A DNA stretch of 64,000 nt. Origin: Alcanivorax limicola (GTDB lineage Bacteria; Pseudomonadota; Gammaproteobacteria; Pseudomonadales; Alcanivoracaceae). The notes beneath the pieces were generated by a model. The model made no database searches. It saw only the letters and a list, made by a program, of their open reading frames with translations, and was not told the origin of the DNA. The position numbers and the translations under genes were made by a program. How positions within the stretch are numbered: position 1 is the stretch's first letter; each line of letters opens with the position of its first letter. Shown in pieces: positions 1 to 9,026 of this stretch. Where the stretch lies: positions 310,001-374,000 of the forward strand of contig NZ_JAIOUB010000001.1 of NCBI RefSeq assembly GCF_019931215.1, in the 5' to 3' direction.

Positions 1-1
1 G

Positions 2-724
2 GCCAACCTGCTGTTCTCAGCGGTCTTGATTGGCGTGCTACGCGTTGGTGTCACCGCTGCCTGGCAGGGGCCGCTACTTCTTCTGGCATTGGTCTCACTG
101 TTCCTCGGCGTGCTTAACCTGCTGCCGTTTCGCGCCAGTGGTTTCAGCACTGACGGCCGCAATCTGCTGGACATCCTTCGCGATGATGCGACCTACGCGG
201 TGTCGCGGGCGATGCTGGCCATCGCCGGGCACAGCGCTGCTGGCGTGCGCCCGCGAGAGTGGAACAGCACGCTTGTCGCGCAGGTTCGGGAGTTCCATCA
301 CGGCAATAACGCAGATGCTGACGAAGCAAGCCGGGCCGCGAGTGCTACCCAGGCCTATATTCTTTACCTGCACGCGCTGGATGCGGGAGACCGGGAAGCC
401 ATGCGGCGTTATCTGGCGGACACGGCGGAGTGTTTCGAGGCACTTCCCTCACTGACTGCCTCGCCGGTCGCCTGTGCATTGGCGATACATTTTCGCCTGA
501 TTGACGCGGATCTTGCTGCGGCCGAAATCTGGCATGAAAAAGGGCGCAGTGGTTTGACGGATGCGTCGATGTTGGCAGTGGCTGACTTTTCGCGTGCATA
601 TATCGACGGGGACATCAATGAGGCCCGGCGGCTGGCAGATCATGCTCGGCGGTGTATGGCGGAGGATGCCGATCAGGGTGGGGTGTTGCCCTATCGCGAC
701 TTGCTGGAGCGCATTGTCGTTTGA
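2..724 (+). CDS. M50-like membrane metalloprotease homologue, C-terminal part (5' end outside window)
   Basis: The frame is open from base 2, so the gene begins upstream and only the last 240 residues are visible. The segment starts with a hydrophobic stretch (ANLLFSAVLIGVLRVGV, then GPLLLLALVSLFLGVLNLLP), followed by NLLPFRASGFSTDGRNLLD. That resembles the second metal-ligand region of site-2-protease (M50) proteins, usually NLLPxxPxDGG, with STDG holding the Asp. The remaining 170 residues are soluble, Ala-rich and helical, with no transmembrane segment. The HExxH motif would lie upstream and cannot be checked. The family call therefore rests on one motif and the topology, and the substrate is unknown. 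It ends about 30 bp before a large palindromic repeat. Confidence 0.5.
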   Translation, partial: ANLLFSAVLIGVLRVGVTAAWQGPLLLLALVSLFLGVLNLLPFRASGFSTDGRNLLDILRDDATYAVSRAMLAIAGHSAAGVRPREWNSTLVAQVREFHHGNNADADEASRAASATQAYILYLHALDAGDREAMRRYLADTAECFEALPSLTASPVACALAIHFRLIDADLAAAEIWHEKGRSGLTDASMLAVADFSRAYIDGDINEARRLADHARRCMAEDADQGGVLPYRDLLERIVV

Positions 725-757
725 GGGGTTTCCATTCTTTGTTGGTTTGGTGGTTGT

Positions 758-875
758 GGCCCTCGGGGGGCGGGGATGTATTTTCAGGACCCGCCGTAAA
801 TACATCCCTGTAGTCTTGTGTTCGGCATCCATGCCTCACACAGTCCTGAAAATACATCCCCGCCCCCCGAGGGCC
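758..875. repeat. Intergenic palindromic repeat with 33-bp perfect inverted arms
   Basis: Bases 758-790 and 843-875 are perfect reverse complements (33 bp) separated by 52 bases. The arms begin GGCCCTCGGGGGGC and contain GGGATGTATTT. The spacer holds a further AAATACATCCCTG (about 797-810) that can also pair with GGGATGTATTT in the left arm, so two alternative hairpins are possible. No open reading frame or transposase is present. It looks like a dispersed REP/MITE-type intergenic element. Confidence 0.8.
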
Positions 876-970
876 GTCACGCGCAGCCCGGTTAACAAAC
901 TGGAAGCCAACTGACGGGCTTGTTCCTCCAGAGCGCTGAGGCAAACCACCAAACTTAGAATCTACTGCCA

Positions 971-1159
971 GCGTTGAGCCGGGGTATGCCCTGGAGGGAC
1001 CTCTTTGGCCATGGGTGAGGCAAGCGTTTTGCAAAGCACAGCTTTGCGTGCAGCCGAACGCACGCCATCTGTGATGGTGGGCCGGTCCCGAAGGGGCCAA
1101 AGCGCGAGCGCCCAGGGACGGCTTGAGCGGTCCCGGAAGGGCATACCCCGGCTCAACGC
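971..1159. repeat. Second intergenic repeat, 22-bp terminal inverted repeats
   Basis: Bases 971-992 and 1138-1159 are perfect inverted repeats (22 bp, beginning GCGTTGAGCCGGGG) bounding a 189-bp element. Inside is a smaller palindrome, GCAAAGC-aca-GCTTTGC (1031-1047). Frames across it look non-coding, and no target-site duplication is obvious. With the 758-875 repeat it accounts for most of the 611-bp gene-free stretch between 725 and 1335. The remaining bases (876-970 and 1160-1254) show nothing recognisable. Confidence 0.7.
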
Positions 1160-1254
1160 GCACTGTCTGGAGGGTGACCCACCGGATCGGGAACAGACTA
1201 CTTTCCGGTTACAACACCAATTGCCATTTCCGCGAATCTTTGACGCAACAAACC

Positions 1255-1291
1255 AAAAAAAAGCCCCGCATAACTGTGCGGGGCTTTTTTG
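1255..1291 (-). terminator. Bidirectional intrinsic terminator after ETF-QO
   Basis: AGCCCCGCA (1262-1270) pairs with TGCGGGGCT (1277-1285) across a six-base loop. A-rich DNA lies on the left and a T run on the right, so it can work in both directions. It lies about 45 bp beyond the stop of the leftward ETF-QO gene. Confidence 0.85.
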
Positions 1292-1335
1292 TAAACGGCC
1301 GGTTTGCAGTAATACGCTAGCCGGCGTTTTGAGGA

Positions 1336-2988
1336 TTACATGTTGGGATAGTTCGGCCCACCAGTGCCCTCAGGCGCAACCCAGTTGATGTTCTGCGTCG
1401 GGTCCTTGATGTCGCATGTCTTGCAGTGAACGCAGTTCTGCGCATTGATCTGAAAACGCTTGGAACCGTCGTCGTTATCCACTACCTCGTAGACACCGGC
1501 AGGGCAGTAGCGCTGCGCAGGCTCGTCCCACTTCGGCAGGTTGACCTTGATCGGCACTTCCGGATCTTTCAGCTGCAAGTGACATGGCTGATCTTCTTCA
1601 TGGTTGGTGTTGGACAAAAACACCGAATCCAGCTTGTTGAAGGTCAGCTTGCCATCCGGTTTCGGATAGGTGATTTCCTTGCACTCGGCAGCCGGCTTGA
1701 GTGTTTCGTGATCCGGCGTCTGATCGCGCAGGGTGAACGGCATCTTGCCGCCCAGGAAGTTGAGATCCAGCACCGCCAGACCGGAACCGATGAAGTTACC
1801 GAACTTGTGCTGGTAAGCACCGAAGTTGCGCTGTGTGTGCAACTCTTCGTAAATCCAGCTGCTTTCAAATGCCGCCTTGTATCCGCTCAGCTCGTCGTTG
1901 CCTCGGCCTTCTTTCAATGCCTCGGCCAGCAGTTCAGCGGCAATCATGCCGGACTTCATGGCGGTGTGGCTGCCCTTGATCTTGGCGAAGTTCAGGGTGC
2001 CGGCATCACAGCCCACCAGCAGACCACCGGGGAAGCTCATCTTCGGCAGTGACTGCAAGCCGCCTTTGGCGATGGCGCGGGCGCCGTAGGACACGCGCTT
2101 GCCGCCTTCCAGATATTTCTTCACTTCCGGGTTGGTTTTCCAGCGCTGCATTTCGTCAAACGGGCTGACGTGCGGGTTGGAATAGCACAGGTCGGTAATC
2201 AGACCCAGAGCCACCTGGTTGTCGTTGAGGTGATACAGGAACCCACCGCCCAGGGAGCCGGATTCGGTCAGGGGCCAGCCGGCGCTGTGCATGACCAGGC
2301 CTTCGCGGTGCTTGGACGGATCAATATCCCACAGCTCTTTGATGCCGATGCCGTAATGCTGCGGGTCAGCGCCTTCGCGCAGGTTGTACTTGTCCATCAG
2401 CTGCTTGCCGAGGTGACCACGGCAGCCTTCGGAGAAGATGGTGTACTTGGCGTGCAGTTCCATGCCCGGGGCATAGCTGCCTTTCTTCTCGCCATCGTGG
2501 CCGATGCCGAAGTCGCCTGTGGCGATGCCGCGTACGGCGCCGTTGTCGTCGAACAGGACTTCAGTGGCGGCAAAGCCCGGGAAGACTTCGATGCCGAGTT
2601 GTTCGGCCTGTTCGCCGAGCCAGCGGCAGACGTTGCCCAGCGAGACAATATAGTTGCCTTCGTTGTGCATGGTTTTGGGGACGAACAGCCCCGGCACCTT
2701 GATGGCTTTCTCGGCACCGGTCATGTAGAAGATCTCGTCTTCCTTCACCGGGACATTCAGCGGTGCGCCGCGTTCTTGCCAGTCCGGGAACAGCTCGTTG
2801 AGCGCTCGCGGTTCGAGAACGGCACCGGAGAGGATATGGGCGCCGACTTCGGAGCCTTTTTCGACAACTACGACACTGATTTCCTGACCGGTTTCCTGAG
2901 CGATCTGGCCCAGACGGCAGGCAGTTGCCAGACCCGATGGGCCTGCGCCGACGATGACGACATCGACTTCCATTGCTTCGCGTTCCAC
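1336..2988 (-). CDS. Electron transfer flavoprotein-ubiquinone oxidoreductase (ETF-QO)
   Basis: Membrane-associated flavoprotein/iron-sulfur enzyme that passes electrons from reduced ETF to ubiquinone, linking acyl-CoA dehydrogenases to the respiratory chain. The N-terminus has the FAD-binding GAGPSG (residues 14-19). The C-terminal [4Fe-4S] domain has four cysteines at about 495, 519, 522 and 525 (CPAGVY, then NCVHCKTC). I chose a GTG start at 2988 because AAGGAGAC sits six bases upstream, giving 550 residues, the usual family length. An ATG at 2973 is possible, and in-frame upstream ATGs would add an unlikely tail. It is divergent from etfBA, with a PsrA-like palindrome in the shared intergenic region, and ends at a strong terminator. 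Confidence 0.95.
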   Translation of the reverse strand: MEREAMEVDVVIVGAGPSGLATACRLGQIAQETGQEISVVVVEKGSEVGAHILSGAVLEPRALNELFPDWQERGAPLNVPVKEDEIFYMTGAEKAIKVPGLFVPKTMHNEGNYIVSLGNVCRWLGEQAEQLGIEVFPGFAATEVLFDDNGAVRGIATGDFGIGHDGEKKGSYAPGMELHAKYTIFSEGCRGHLGKQLMDKYNLREGADPQHYGIGIKELWDIDPSKHREGLVMHSAGWPLTESGSLGGGFLYHLNDNQVALGLITDLCYSNPHVSPFDEMQRWKTNPEVKKYLEGGKRVSYGARAIAKGGLQSLPKMSFPGGLLVGCDAGTLNFAKIKGSHTAMKSGMIAAELLAEALKEGRGNDELSGYKAAFESSWIYEELHTQRNFGAYQHKFGNFIGSGLAVLDLNFLGGKMPFTLRDQTPDHETLKPAAECKEITYPKPDGKLTFNKLDSVFLSNTNHEEDQPCHLQLKDPEVPIKVNLPKWDEPAQRYCPAGVYEVVDNDDGSKRFQINAQNCVHCKTCDIKDPTQNINWVAPEGTGGPNYPNM

Positions 2989-3130
2989 AGCCTGTCTCCT
3001 TAACGTAGCCACCCGGACAACGGGCAGTAATATTGAAGGCGCGCAGTATATAGAGCCCCTTTCGAGGTGACCACACCGTGAGGCCATGGCCGTTGACCTC
3101 TGTGCCCGTCAGGGTTGCGGCGCCGGTCAA

Positions 3131-3147
3131 TTCAAACAAGTGTTTAA
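3131..3147. promoter_or_regulatory. PsrA-like palindromic operator between ETF-QO and etfBA
   Basis: TTCAAACAAGTGTTTAA is a near-perfect palindrome (CAAAC-N4-GTTTR). From memory, it matches the operator described for the TetR-type fatty-acid regulator PsrA, whose regulon includes etf genes. A second copy with the same arms, TTCAAACGAGCGTTTAA, occurs at 63641-63657 before an acyl-CoA dehydrogenase. It lies in the 400-bp divergent region 2989-3388, where I could not place promoter hexamers with confidence. Confidence 0.65.
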
Positions 3148-3388
3148 ATTATCCCCCTGAAAGCCGTTGATTTACAAGGAAAAGCCACACACCGCAGTGA
3201 GTTGTTTGTGACTGATGCGTCAAAATCAACGGCGCTATTTGCTGGAAAATCAAAAGGTTCGGGCATTTCAGGCTATTGACCTTCCGGACAGCAGCGGTCA
3301 ACATAGCCGCCTCATTTGCGCGGGGGTAGTCCCGGTCTTCACCAGGCGCCTCCTGTTCTGTCACTCAAGCAATCATTCCGAGGATCCT

Positions 3389-4141
3389 ATGAAGGTTCTT
3401 GTACCGATCAAGCGGGTCGTGGATTACAACGTCAAGGTACGCGTCAAAGCGGACCAGAGCGGTGTTGACCTCGCCAACGTGAAAATGGCCATGAACCCGT
3501 TCTGCGAAATCGCAGTGGAAGAAGCCGTGCGCCTGAAAGAGAAAGGCGTAGTAACCGAGATTGTCGCGGTTACCGTTGGCCCGAAGGCTTCCCAGGAGCA
3601 GCTCCGCACCGCGATGGCGCTGGGCGCAGACCGTTCCATCCTGGTCGAGACCGATGAACAGACCCAGCCGCTGGGCGTGGCCAAGGCGCTGAAAGCGCTG
3701 GTCGACAAAGAGCAGCCTGACCTGGTGATCCTCGGCAAGCAGGCCATTGACGACGACAACAACCAGACTGGCCAGATGCTGGCTGCGCTGGCTGGCATGT
3801 CTCAGGGTACCTTCGCATCTGTTGTGGAAGTAGCTGACGGCAAAGTGAAAGTCACCCGTGAGATTGATGGCGGCCTGCAGACTGTCGAGCTGACCCTGCC
3901 GGCAGTGGTCACCACTGACCTGCGTCTCAACGAGCCGCGCTACGCCTCACTGCCCAACATCATGAAAGCCAAGAAGAAGCCGCTGGAAACCCTGTCCCCG
4001 GCAGACATTGGCGTGGACCTGACCCCGCGCGTCAAGACCATCAAGGTTGAGCCGCCGGCAGAGCGCCAGGCGGGTATCAAGGTGGCTTCCGTCGAGGAGC
4101 TGGTTGATAAACTGAAGAACGAAGCGAAGGTGATCTCATGA
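3389..4141 (+). CDS. etfB: Electron transfer flavoprotein beta subunit
   Basis: Small subunit of the soluble heterodimeric ETF that collects electrons from acyl-CoA dehydrogenases (including isovaleryl-CoA dehydrogenase, encoded at 17.8-19.0 kb) and hands them to ETF-QO. The protein has 250 residues, typical of the family. The N-terminal [20 protein letters not shown] is the usual EtfB opening, and the AMP-binding region includes [19 protein letters not shown]. The ATG at 3389 follows GAGGATCCT. The frame is open further upstream to 3215, but that extension has no family resemblance. The stop overlaps the etfA start (ATGA), so the two subunits are translationally coupled. Confidence 0.97.
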   Translation: MKVLVPIKRVVDYNVKVRVKADQSGVDLANVKMAMNPFCEIAVEEAVRLKEKGVVTEIVAVTVGPKASQEQLRTAMALGADRSILVETDEQTQPLGVAKALKALVDKEQPDLVILGKQAIDDDNNQTGQMLAALAGMSQGTFASVVEVADGKVKVTREIDGGLQTVELTLPAVVTTDLRLNEPRYASLPNIMKAKKKPLETLSPADIGVDLTPRVKTIKVEPPAERQAGIKVASVEELVDKLKNEAKVIS

Positions 4142-5067
4142 GCGTACTGGTCTATGCAGAACACGATAATGCTGCGCTGAAAGGGGTCACCCTGAGCGTC
4201 GTCGCTGCCGCCAAGGCTATCGGTGGTGATATCACCGTGCTGGTCGCTGGTGAAGGCTGCGCCGCTGTGGCAGGCGAAGCGGCCAAGATTGACGGCGTGA
4301 GCAAGGTCCTGCTGGCTGACAACGCCGCTTACGGACATCAGCTGGCAGAGAACATTGCCGCGCTGGTTGCTGAAGTAGGCAAGGACTACGGCCACATCCT
4401 GGCTGCGGCAACCACTACCGGCAAGAACTTCGCACCGCGTGCGGCGGCACTGCTGGATGTGGGCATGATCTCCGAGATTCAGTCTGTGGAGTCTGCCGAC
4501 ACCTTCAAGCGTCCTATCTATGCCGGTAACGCCATCGCTACCGTACAGAGCAGCGACAGCATCAAGGTCATTACTGTACGTGGTACGTCTTTTGACGCGG
4601 TTGCCGCTGAAGGCGGTTCTGCCAGCGTTGAGAGCGTTGATGTTGCCGCTGACGCTGGCCTGTCCAGCTTCGTCGGCGAAGAGATCGCGAAATCCGACCG
4701 TCCTGAACTGGCCGGTGCCAAGATCGTGATCTCCGGCGGCCGTGGCATGCAGAATGGCGACAACTTCGAGATGCTCTACAAAGTGGCTGATAAACTCGGC
4801 GCTGCAGTAGGTGCTTCCCGGGCTGCCGTGGATGCAGGCTTTGTGCCCAACGACATGCAAGTCGGTCAGACCGGCAAGATCGTTGCCCCGGAGCTGTATG
4901 TTGCCGTTGGTATTTCCGGCGCTATCCAGCATCTGGCGGGCATGAAAGACTCCAAGGTGATTGTTGCCATCAACAAGGACGAAGAAGCCCCGATTTTCCA
5001 GGTGGCGGATTACGGCCTGGTGGCAGATCTGTTCGAAGCCGTGCCGGAGCTTGATAGCAAGCTCTGA
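4138..5067 (+). CDS. etfA: Electron transfer flavoprotein alpha subunit
   Basis: FAD-carrying subunit of ETF, 309 residues. The C-terminal FAD domain is clear: VISGGRGM near residue 200, then [20 protein letters not shown] and [15 protein letters not shown], the conserved EtfA signature. The N-terminal [15 protein letters not shown] is also typical. It starts inside the etfB stop codon (4-bp overlap) and ends 26 bp before a GC-rich terminator with a T run. etfBA is therefore a two-gene operon. Confidence 0.97.
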   Translation: MSVLVYAEHDNAALKGVTLSVVAAAKAIGGDITVLVAGEGCAAVAGEAAKIDGVSKVLLADNAAYGHQLAENIAALVAEVGKDYGHILAAATTTGKNFAPRAAALLDVGMISEIQSVESADTFKRPIYAGNAIATVQSSDSIKVITVRGTSFDAVAAEGGSASVESVDVAADAGLSSFVGEEIAKSDRPELAGAKIVISGGRGMQNGDNFEMLYKVADKLGAAVGASRAAVDAGFVPNDMQVGQTGKIVAPELYVAVGISGAIQHLAGMKDSKVIVAINKDEEAPIFQVADYGLVADLFEAVPELDSKL

Positions 5068-5093
5068 GCCGGTCTGACACAGATGCCGCAAGG

Positions 5094-5116
5094 AACCCGG
5101 CTCCGGCCGGGTTTTT
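5094..5116 (+). terminator. Intrinsic terminator of etfBA
   Basis: AACCCGG (5094-5100) pairs with CCGGGTT (5107-5113), followed by a T run. It lies 26 bp after the etfA stop. Confidence 0.85.
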
Positions 5117-5210
5117 TGTGCCCGCACGGTGCTGCTTTTGTGCAGCGGATGCTGTGTCGCGTCATCACTTTATGGTACAACGCTTTCACACAGAACAGGG
5201 ACGACGCATC

Positions 5211-5657
5211 ATGCTGACAAGTTACGCATTCTGGATGATATTCGGCTTTCTGCTGATCATCTCCGAGTTCTTTTTTACCGGGCTGATCGCCATCTTTTTC
5301 GGCATCGGCGCTATCGCAGTAGGCCTGCTGACGCTGCTGGGTGTGATCGATGGTGCGCCAGCCCAGCTCCTGCTGTTCAGTCTGATCAGCCTGGCTGCCC
5401 TGTTTGGGTCGCGCAAACACTTCAAGCGCTGGCTGAAAGGCAATGTCTCGGGTGGTGGCGATGATGAGATGGCCGCCACACACATCGGTGCCCGGGTCAT
5501 GGTAATCACTGATTTTCAGCAGGGCGCCGGACACGTCCAGCTCAATGGTGCCAAGTGGGATGCGGAATCCACGGAGCCATTGAGGGCAGGGCAGTCTGCC
5601 TGGGTTGTCGGCAATCGTGGCATCCTGCTCATTGTGGCCAGCAATCTGCCTGGCTGA
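5211..5657 (+). CDS. NfeD family membrane protein
   Basis: Short NfeD protein of 148 residues. Two to three hydrophobic segments occupy about residues 1-70 (YAFWMIFGFLLIISEFFFTG, LIAIFFGIGAIAVGLLTLLG, LLLFSLISLAALFG). They are followed by a soluble OB-fold-like domain containing HIGARVMVITDF and the GxWxAES-like NGAKWDAES. NfeD proteins are commonly paired with SPFH/stomatin proteins and thought to work with them in membrane microdomains; the SPFH partner follows 38 bp downstream. The ATG at 5211 begins right at the first membrane segment. The in-frame extension to 5118 runs back into the etfBA terminator and is unlikely. Confidence 0.9.
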   Translation: MLTSYAFWMIFGFLLIISEFFFTGLIAIFFGIGAIAVGLLTLLGVIDGAPAQLLLFSLISLAALFGSRKHFKRWLKGNVSGGGDDEMAATHIGARVMVITDFQQGAGHVQLNGAKWDAESTEPLRAGQSAWVVGNRGILLIVASNLPG

Positions 5658-5695
5658 ACCCGTTTTTCTTTCGTTGCATAATCTGGAGATTGAAC

Positions 5696-6616
5696 ATGGA
5701 AATAGCGACCATTCTGGCGCTTTTGTTTGTTGCGTTTGTTGTTGTGGCAGTGGTCAAGACTGCCCGTATCGTTCCCCAGCGTTCCGCGTTTGTGATTGAG
5801 CGCCTGGGCAAGTATGCCTCCACCCTGGATGCCGGCTTCCATCTGCTGATCCCGTTCGTGGACAAAGTGGCATACCGTCATACCCTGAAAGAAGAAGCGA
5901 TTGATGTAGAGCGCCAGTCCTGTGTCACCAAGGACAACATCCAGGTGGTCGTCAACGGCGTTATCTACCTGCAAGTGATCGATCCGAAGCAGGCCAGCTA
6001 TGGCATTTCGGACTACCGTTTTGCGGCCATGCAGCTGGCGCAAACCACTCTGCGTTCGGTGGTCGGTAAAATCGAGCTGGACAAGACCTTTGAAGAGCGG
6101 GAAACCATCAATTCCCAGGTGGTCGAAGCGCTGGACGAAGCGGCAAAGCCCTGGGGCGTGAAGGTCATGCGCTATGAGATTGCCGATATCGAGCTGCCCG
6201 CCACTATCCTTGATGCACTGGAAAAGCAGATGCGCGCGGAGCGTGAGCGTCGTGCAGTCGTTGCCCAGTCTGAGGGTGAGCGTCAGGCCAAGATCAACGT
6301 GTCTGAAGGTCAGAAGCAGGAGACCATCAACCACTCTGAAGCCGAGAAGCTGAAGCAGATCAACGAGGCGGAAGGTAAGGCACGGGAAATCGAGCTGATT
6401 GCAGACGCGACAGCCCGTGGTCTGGAGCGCGTTGGTGCGGCGATCCAGAGCAGCGGCGGCAAGGAAGCGGTTTCCCTGCGCGTTGCGGAGCAGTATGTGC
6501 GCGAATTCGGCAAGCTGGCGCAGACCAACAACACCATGATCCTGCCCGCCGAACTGAGCGACATCGGCTCCGCCGTGGCAGCACTGACCAAGACCCTGGA
6601 TGTAACCCGCCGTTAA
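5696..6616 (+). CDS. SPFH/stomatin family protein, QmcA-like
   Basis: Protein of 306 residues. An N-terminal membrane anchor (ATILALLFVAFVVVAVV) is followed by the SPFH/band-7 domain (IVPQRSAFVIERLGKY...HLLIPFVDKVAYRH) and a long charged helical region (about residues 180-260, with QSEGERQAKINVSEGQKQ and AEKLKQINEAEGKAREIE) expected to drive oligomerisation. It resembles E. coli QmcA, usually paired with an NfeD protein as here. The likely role is membrane-microdomain organisation or quality control. The ATG at 5696 follows CTGGAGATTGAAC. A hairpin lies just after the stop. Confidence 0.92.
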   Translation: MEIATILALLFVAFVVVAVVKTARIVPQRSAFVIERLGKYASTLDAGFHLLIPFVDKVAYRHTLKEEAIDVERQSCVTKDNIQVVVNGVIYLQVIDPKQASYGISDYRFAAMQLAQTTLRSVVGKIELDKTFEERETINSQVVEALDEAAKPWGVKVMRYEIADIELPATILDALEKQMRAERERRAVVAQSEGERQAKINVSEGQKQETINHSEAEKLKQINEAEGKAREIELIADATARGLERVGAAIQSSGGKEAVSLRVAEQYVREFGKLAQTNNTMILPAELSDIGSAVAALTKTLDVTRR

Positions 6617-6626
6617 TCCGGCACCT

Positions 6627-6648
6627 GCCCCTCCTGCTCAGGAGGGGC
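6627..6648 (+). terminator. Hairpin terminator after the SPFH gene
   Basis: GCCCCTCCT (6627-6635) pairs with AGGAGGGGC (6640-6648) over a GCTC loop, followed by a pyrimidine-rich tract rather than a clean T run. Confidence 0.6.
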
Positions 6649-6670
6649 TTCCCCCTTTCCTCCTTTCCTC

Positions 6671-6694
6671 TGCACCCTGCACCCTGCACCCTGC
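6671..6694 (+). repeat. Short tandem repeat, TGCACCC x3
   Basis: Three exact copies of the 7-base unit TGCACCC plus TGC lie between the SPFH hairpin and the next gene. Copy number could vary between strains. Confidence 0.75.
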
Positions 6695-6797
6695 GGTCAA
6701 GCCATTTTGTGCGGGTAAACATCTTGTTTCGTTTCAGCAGCTTGGTTAAGGTCATGGCTCCATGACCGATGCGTCACAAGCAGGAGTGAGGCGAGCC

Positions 6798-7445
6798 ATG
6801 CCCACCGCAAAAGAACCCTCCCGAGATCAATCAGACCAGGCAGCGGCACGCCAGGTGACTGCGCCGTTGGCGGCCGTGACCCGGCGCCGTTTCATGAAAG
6901 GTGTCTTGCTGGGCAGTGCCGGCCTGGCCGTCGCCGCCGGTGGCACCTTCGCCGTGCTGCGTCGCTCACCGGTGGATCAGCAGCCGGTGCCAGAAGGCAT
7001 ACGGCACCTGAGCCAATCTGAATACCATCTGTTCCGGCGTGCCATTGATGTGCTGTTGCCGCTTGCCGGCAGCGCGCTGACCCCCGTGGCAGAGGTGCCG
7101 GTGCTGGCGAACATCGATGCCATGATCGGCACCTTGCCCGCGCACATTCGCAAGGACGTCGCCAGCGGGCTGATGTTGTTTGATAACGCTGCTGTGGTCT
7201 CCGGCTGGCACGGGCGTCGCTTTGTCGACCTGGACGATGCCGATGCCGTGGCGTATTTCGATCGCTGGTCCCGGGGCAGCGTGATCCAGCGCACCATGAA
7301 CACCGTGATCAAGCAGTTCGTCTATGTGAGCTACTGGCGCGACCCGAAGACCTGGCCGCCGGTGGAGTTTGATGGTCCCGTATCGGATCGTTGGGGCATT
7401 GCCTACCTGGGTAACGCCCCCTTGCCTGAGGAGGCAGACGCATGA
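6798..7445 (+). CDS. Tat-exported small subunit of a GMC dehydrogenase (gluconate-2-dehydrogenase subunit 3-like), copy 1
   Basis: Protein of 215 residues. A twin-arginine signal lies at about residues 27-60 (RRRFMKG followed by VLLGSAGLAVAAGG). The rest has features of the small (gamma) subunit that accompanies membrane FAD-dependent sugar and alcohol dehydrogenases: LSQSEYHLFRRAIDVLLP, then VYVSYWRDPKTWPPVEFDGP near the end. In known FAD-glucose dehydrogenases this subunit carries the folded catalytic partner through the Tat system. I chose the ATG at 6798 (GAGG six bases upstream) over 6762 because it gives 215 residues, exactly the length of the paralogue at 9152-9799. The stop overlaps the next gene's start by 4 bp. 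Confidence 0.8.
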   Translation: MPTAKEPSRDQSDQAAARQVTAPLAAVTRRRFMKGVLLGSAGLAVAAGGTFAVLRRSPVDQQPVPEGIRHLSQSEYHLFRRAIDVLLPLAGSALTPVAEVPVLANIDAMIGTLPAHIRKDVASGLMLFDNAAVVSGWHGRRFVDLDDADAVAYFDRWSRGSVIQRTMNTVIKQFVYVSYWRDPKTWPPVEFDGPVSDRWGIAYLGNAPLPEEADA

Positions 7446-9013
7446 GCACGCCAGTCCAGATGAGAGAAGACACGGGCAGTGCCGCGACAGTGCAGCAGAT
7501 CAATCAGGGCCTGCCAGTGGTACAGGCCAGCGACGTGACGGTCGATCGGCTCGAGTTGACCGCTGACGTGGTGATTATCGGCTCCGGTGCCGGTGGTGCG
7601 GTGACCGCCTATGAGCTGGCACGCAAGGGGCTGGATGTGCTGGTACTGGAAGCGGGGCCGTACGTCCCCTCCAATGAATTTACCGAAGATTTCAGCGAAA
7701 GCCTCGAGACACTGTATGAGGATCACGGCGGCCAGGCTAACACCGACGGTGATCTGCTGGTGCTCCAGGGCCGTTGTGTGGGGGGGTCCACGGTGGTGAA
7801 TGGCTGTGTGTCGTTCCGCACGCCGGATTTCATCTTCGAGGAATGGCATCGGGATTTTGGCCTGACAGATTTTACGTCCGCGTCCATGGCGCCGTACTTC
7901 GAGCGGGTGGAGCGTAACCTGTCCATCACCGAGAACGGGCCTCACGAGATCGCCAGGCACAGCCGCATCATGCAGCGTGGCGCGGAAGCGCTGGGCTGGT
8001 CGATGAAGCCGTTCAAACGCAATATCCGGGAATGTGCGCTGACCGGCCACTGCCTGTCCGGCTGCAAGACTGAGCGCAAGCAGTCCATGCTGGTGACGTA
8101 TCTGCCCTGGGCGGCGGCGCACGGTGCGCGCATCCACAGCGATACCCGGGTGGACCGGGTCACCGCCGAGCAGGGTCGTGCCACAGGCGTTGAGGGCAGG
8201 GTGATAGACCGTCACGGCAAGCATGTGGCGGATGTCAGCGTGAAGGCCGAGCGTGTGATCATGGCCGCCGGGGCAGTGCAGACACCGGTGATCCTGCAGC
8301 GCAGCGGTCTGGGCAATGACCAGGTGGGCCGTAACTTTGCCTGTCACCCGTCCATGTACGTCGGCGCCCGCTACCCGGAGCCAGTGCATCCCTGGCGTGG
8401 CGCCATGCTGGGGGTCTATGTCGACGAGTTCATGCACCCGGACAACGGCGGCTTCATCCTTGAGGTGGGCGGTCTTGGCATCGCCGAGCTGTGCATGATC
8501 TCGGAGCCGGGTACCGGCAAGCCGTTTGTCGAGTACATGGAGAAAGCGGCGCATATGGCCGGCATCGTGACCCTCATCCACGACCACAATGTGGGTGAGA
8601 TTCGCTGGCAGGGCGACCACAAGGAAATCGTCTATAAACTGAGTGACAAGGATTTCCCGTCCATGCTGGCGTCCCTGAAAGCAGCGGTGCGCCTGCATCT
8701 GGCTGCCGGGGCAGAAGAGGTCCTGCTGCCCACCAGCGAACGGCTTTCCGTGACCTCGGTAGACCAGATCGATGCGGTCATCGACCGCCTCAGCAACAAG
8801 CCTCAGCATCTGCGGATGGTGTCCTACCATCCCCAGGGCAGCTGCCGCATGGGCACCGACCCGGCCAACAGCGCCACGGACCCGGAAGGGCGGCTGCGCG
8901 GGGTCGAGGGGGTGTGGGTGGCGGATGCCAGCCTGCTGCCGACGTCGCTGATCGTGAACCCGCAGGTCACGGTGTACGCGCTGGCCAACTATGTGGCGGA
9001 CCGTATTGGCTGA
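7442..9013 (+). CDS. GMC-family FAD dehydrogenase with probable 3Fe-4S motif, copy 1
   Basis: Glucose-methanol-choline oxidoreductase, 523 residues. The FAD dinucleotide motif GSGAGG is at 47-52, GGSTVVNGCVSF near 115-125, and the active-site pair appears to be His463 (HPQGSCRMG) and Asn506 (VNPQVT). ECALTGHCLSGC gives Cys198, Cys204 and Cys208, spacing C-x5-C-x3-C. As I recall it, this matches the three cysteines that bind the [3Fe-4S] cluster in bacterial FAD-glucose dehydrogenase. It has no signal peptide and is translationally coupled to the upstream Tat-bearing subunit, which fits hitch-hiker export to the periplasm. Substrate unknown (alcohol, sterol or sugar possible). No cytochrome c subunit is adjacent. 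Confidence 0.88.
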   Translation: MSTPVQMREDTGSAATVQQINQGLPVVQASDVTVDRLELTADVVIIGSGAGGAVTAYELARKGLDVLVLEAGPYVPSNEFTEDFSESLETLYEDHGGQANTDGDLLVLQGRCVGGSTVVNGCVSFRTPDFIFEEWHRDFGLTDFTSASMAPYFERVERNLSITENGPHEIARHSRIMQRGAEALGWSMKPFKRNIRECALTGHCLSGCKTERKQSMLVTYLPWAAAHGARIHSDTRVDRVTAEQGRATGVEGRVIDRHGKHVADVSVKAERVIMAAGAVQTPVILQRSGLGNDQVGRNFACHPSMYVGARYPEPVHPWRGAMLGVYVDEFMHPDNGGFILEVGGLGIAELCMISEPGTGKPFVEYMEKAAHMAGIVTLIHDHNVGEIRWQGDHKEIVYKLSDKDFPSMLASLKAAVRLHLAAGAEEVLLPTSERLSVTSVDQIDAVIDRLSNKPQHLRMVSYHPQGSCRMGTDPANSATDPEGRLRGVEGVWVADASLLPTSLIVNPQVTVYALANYVADRIG

Positions 9014-9026
9014 ACTGCACAAGCGC

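Noticed and set aside
5118-5210. Longer NfeD start at 5118
   Set aside because: The extension runs back to the etfA terminator and precedes a normal membrane-segment start at 5211.
6671-6694. Possible CRISPR-like or regulatory array
   Set aside because: Only three adjacent 7-base units without spacers; a simple tandem repeat.
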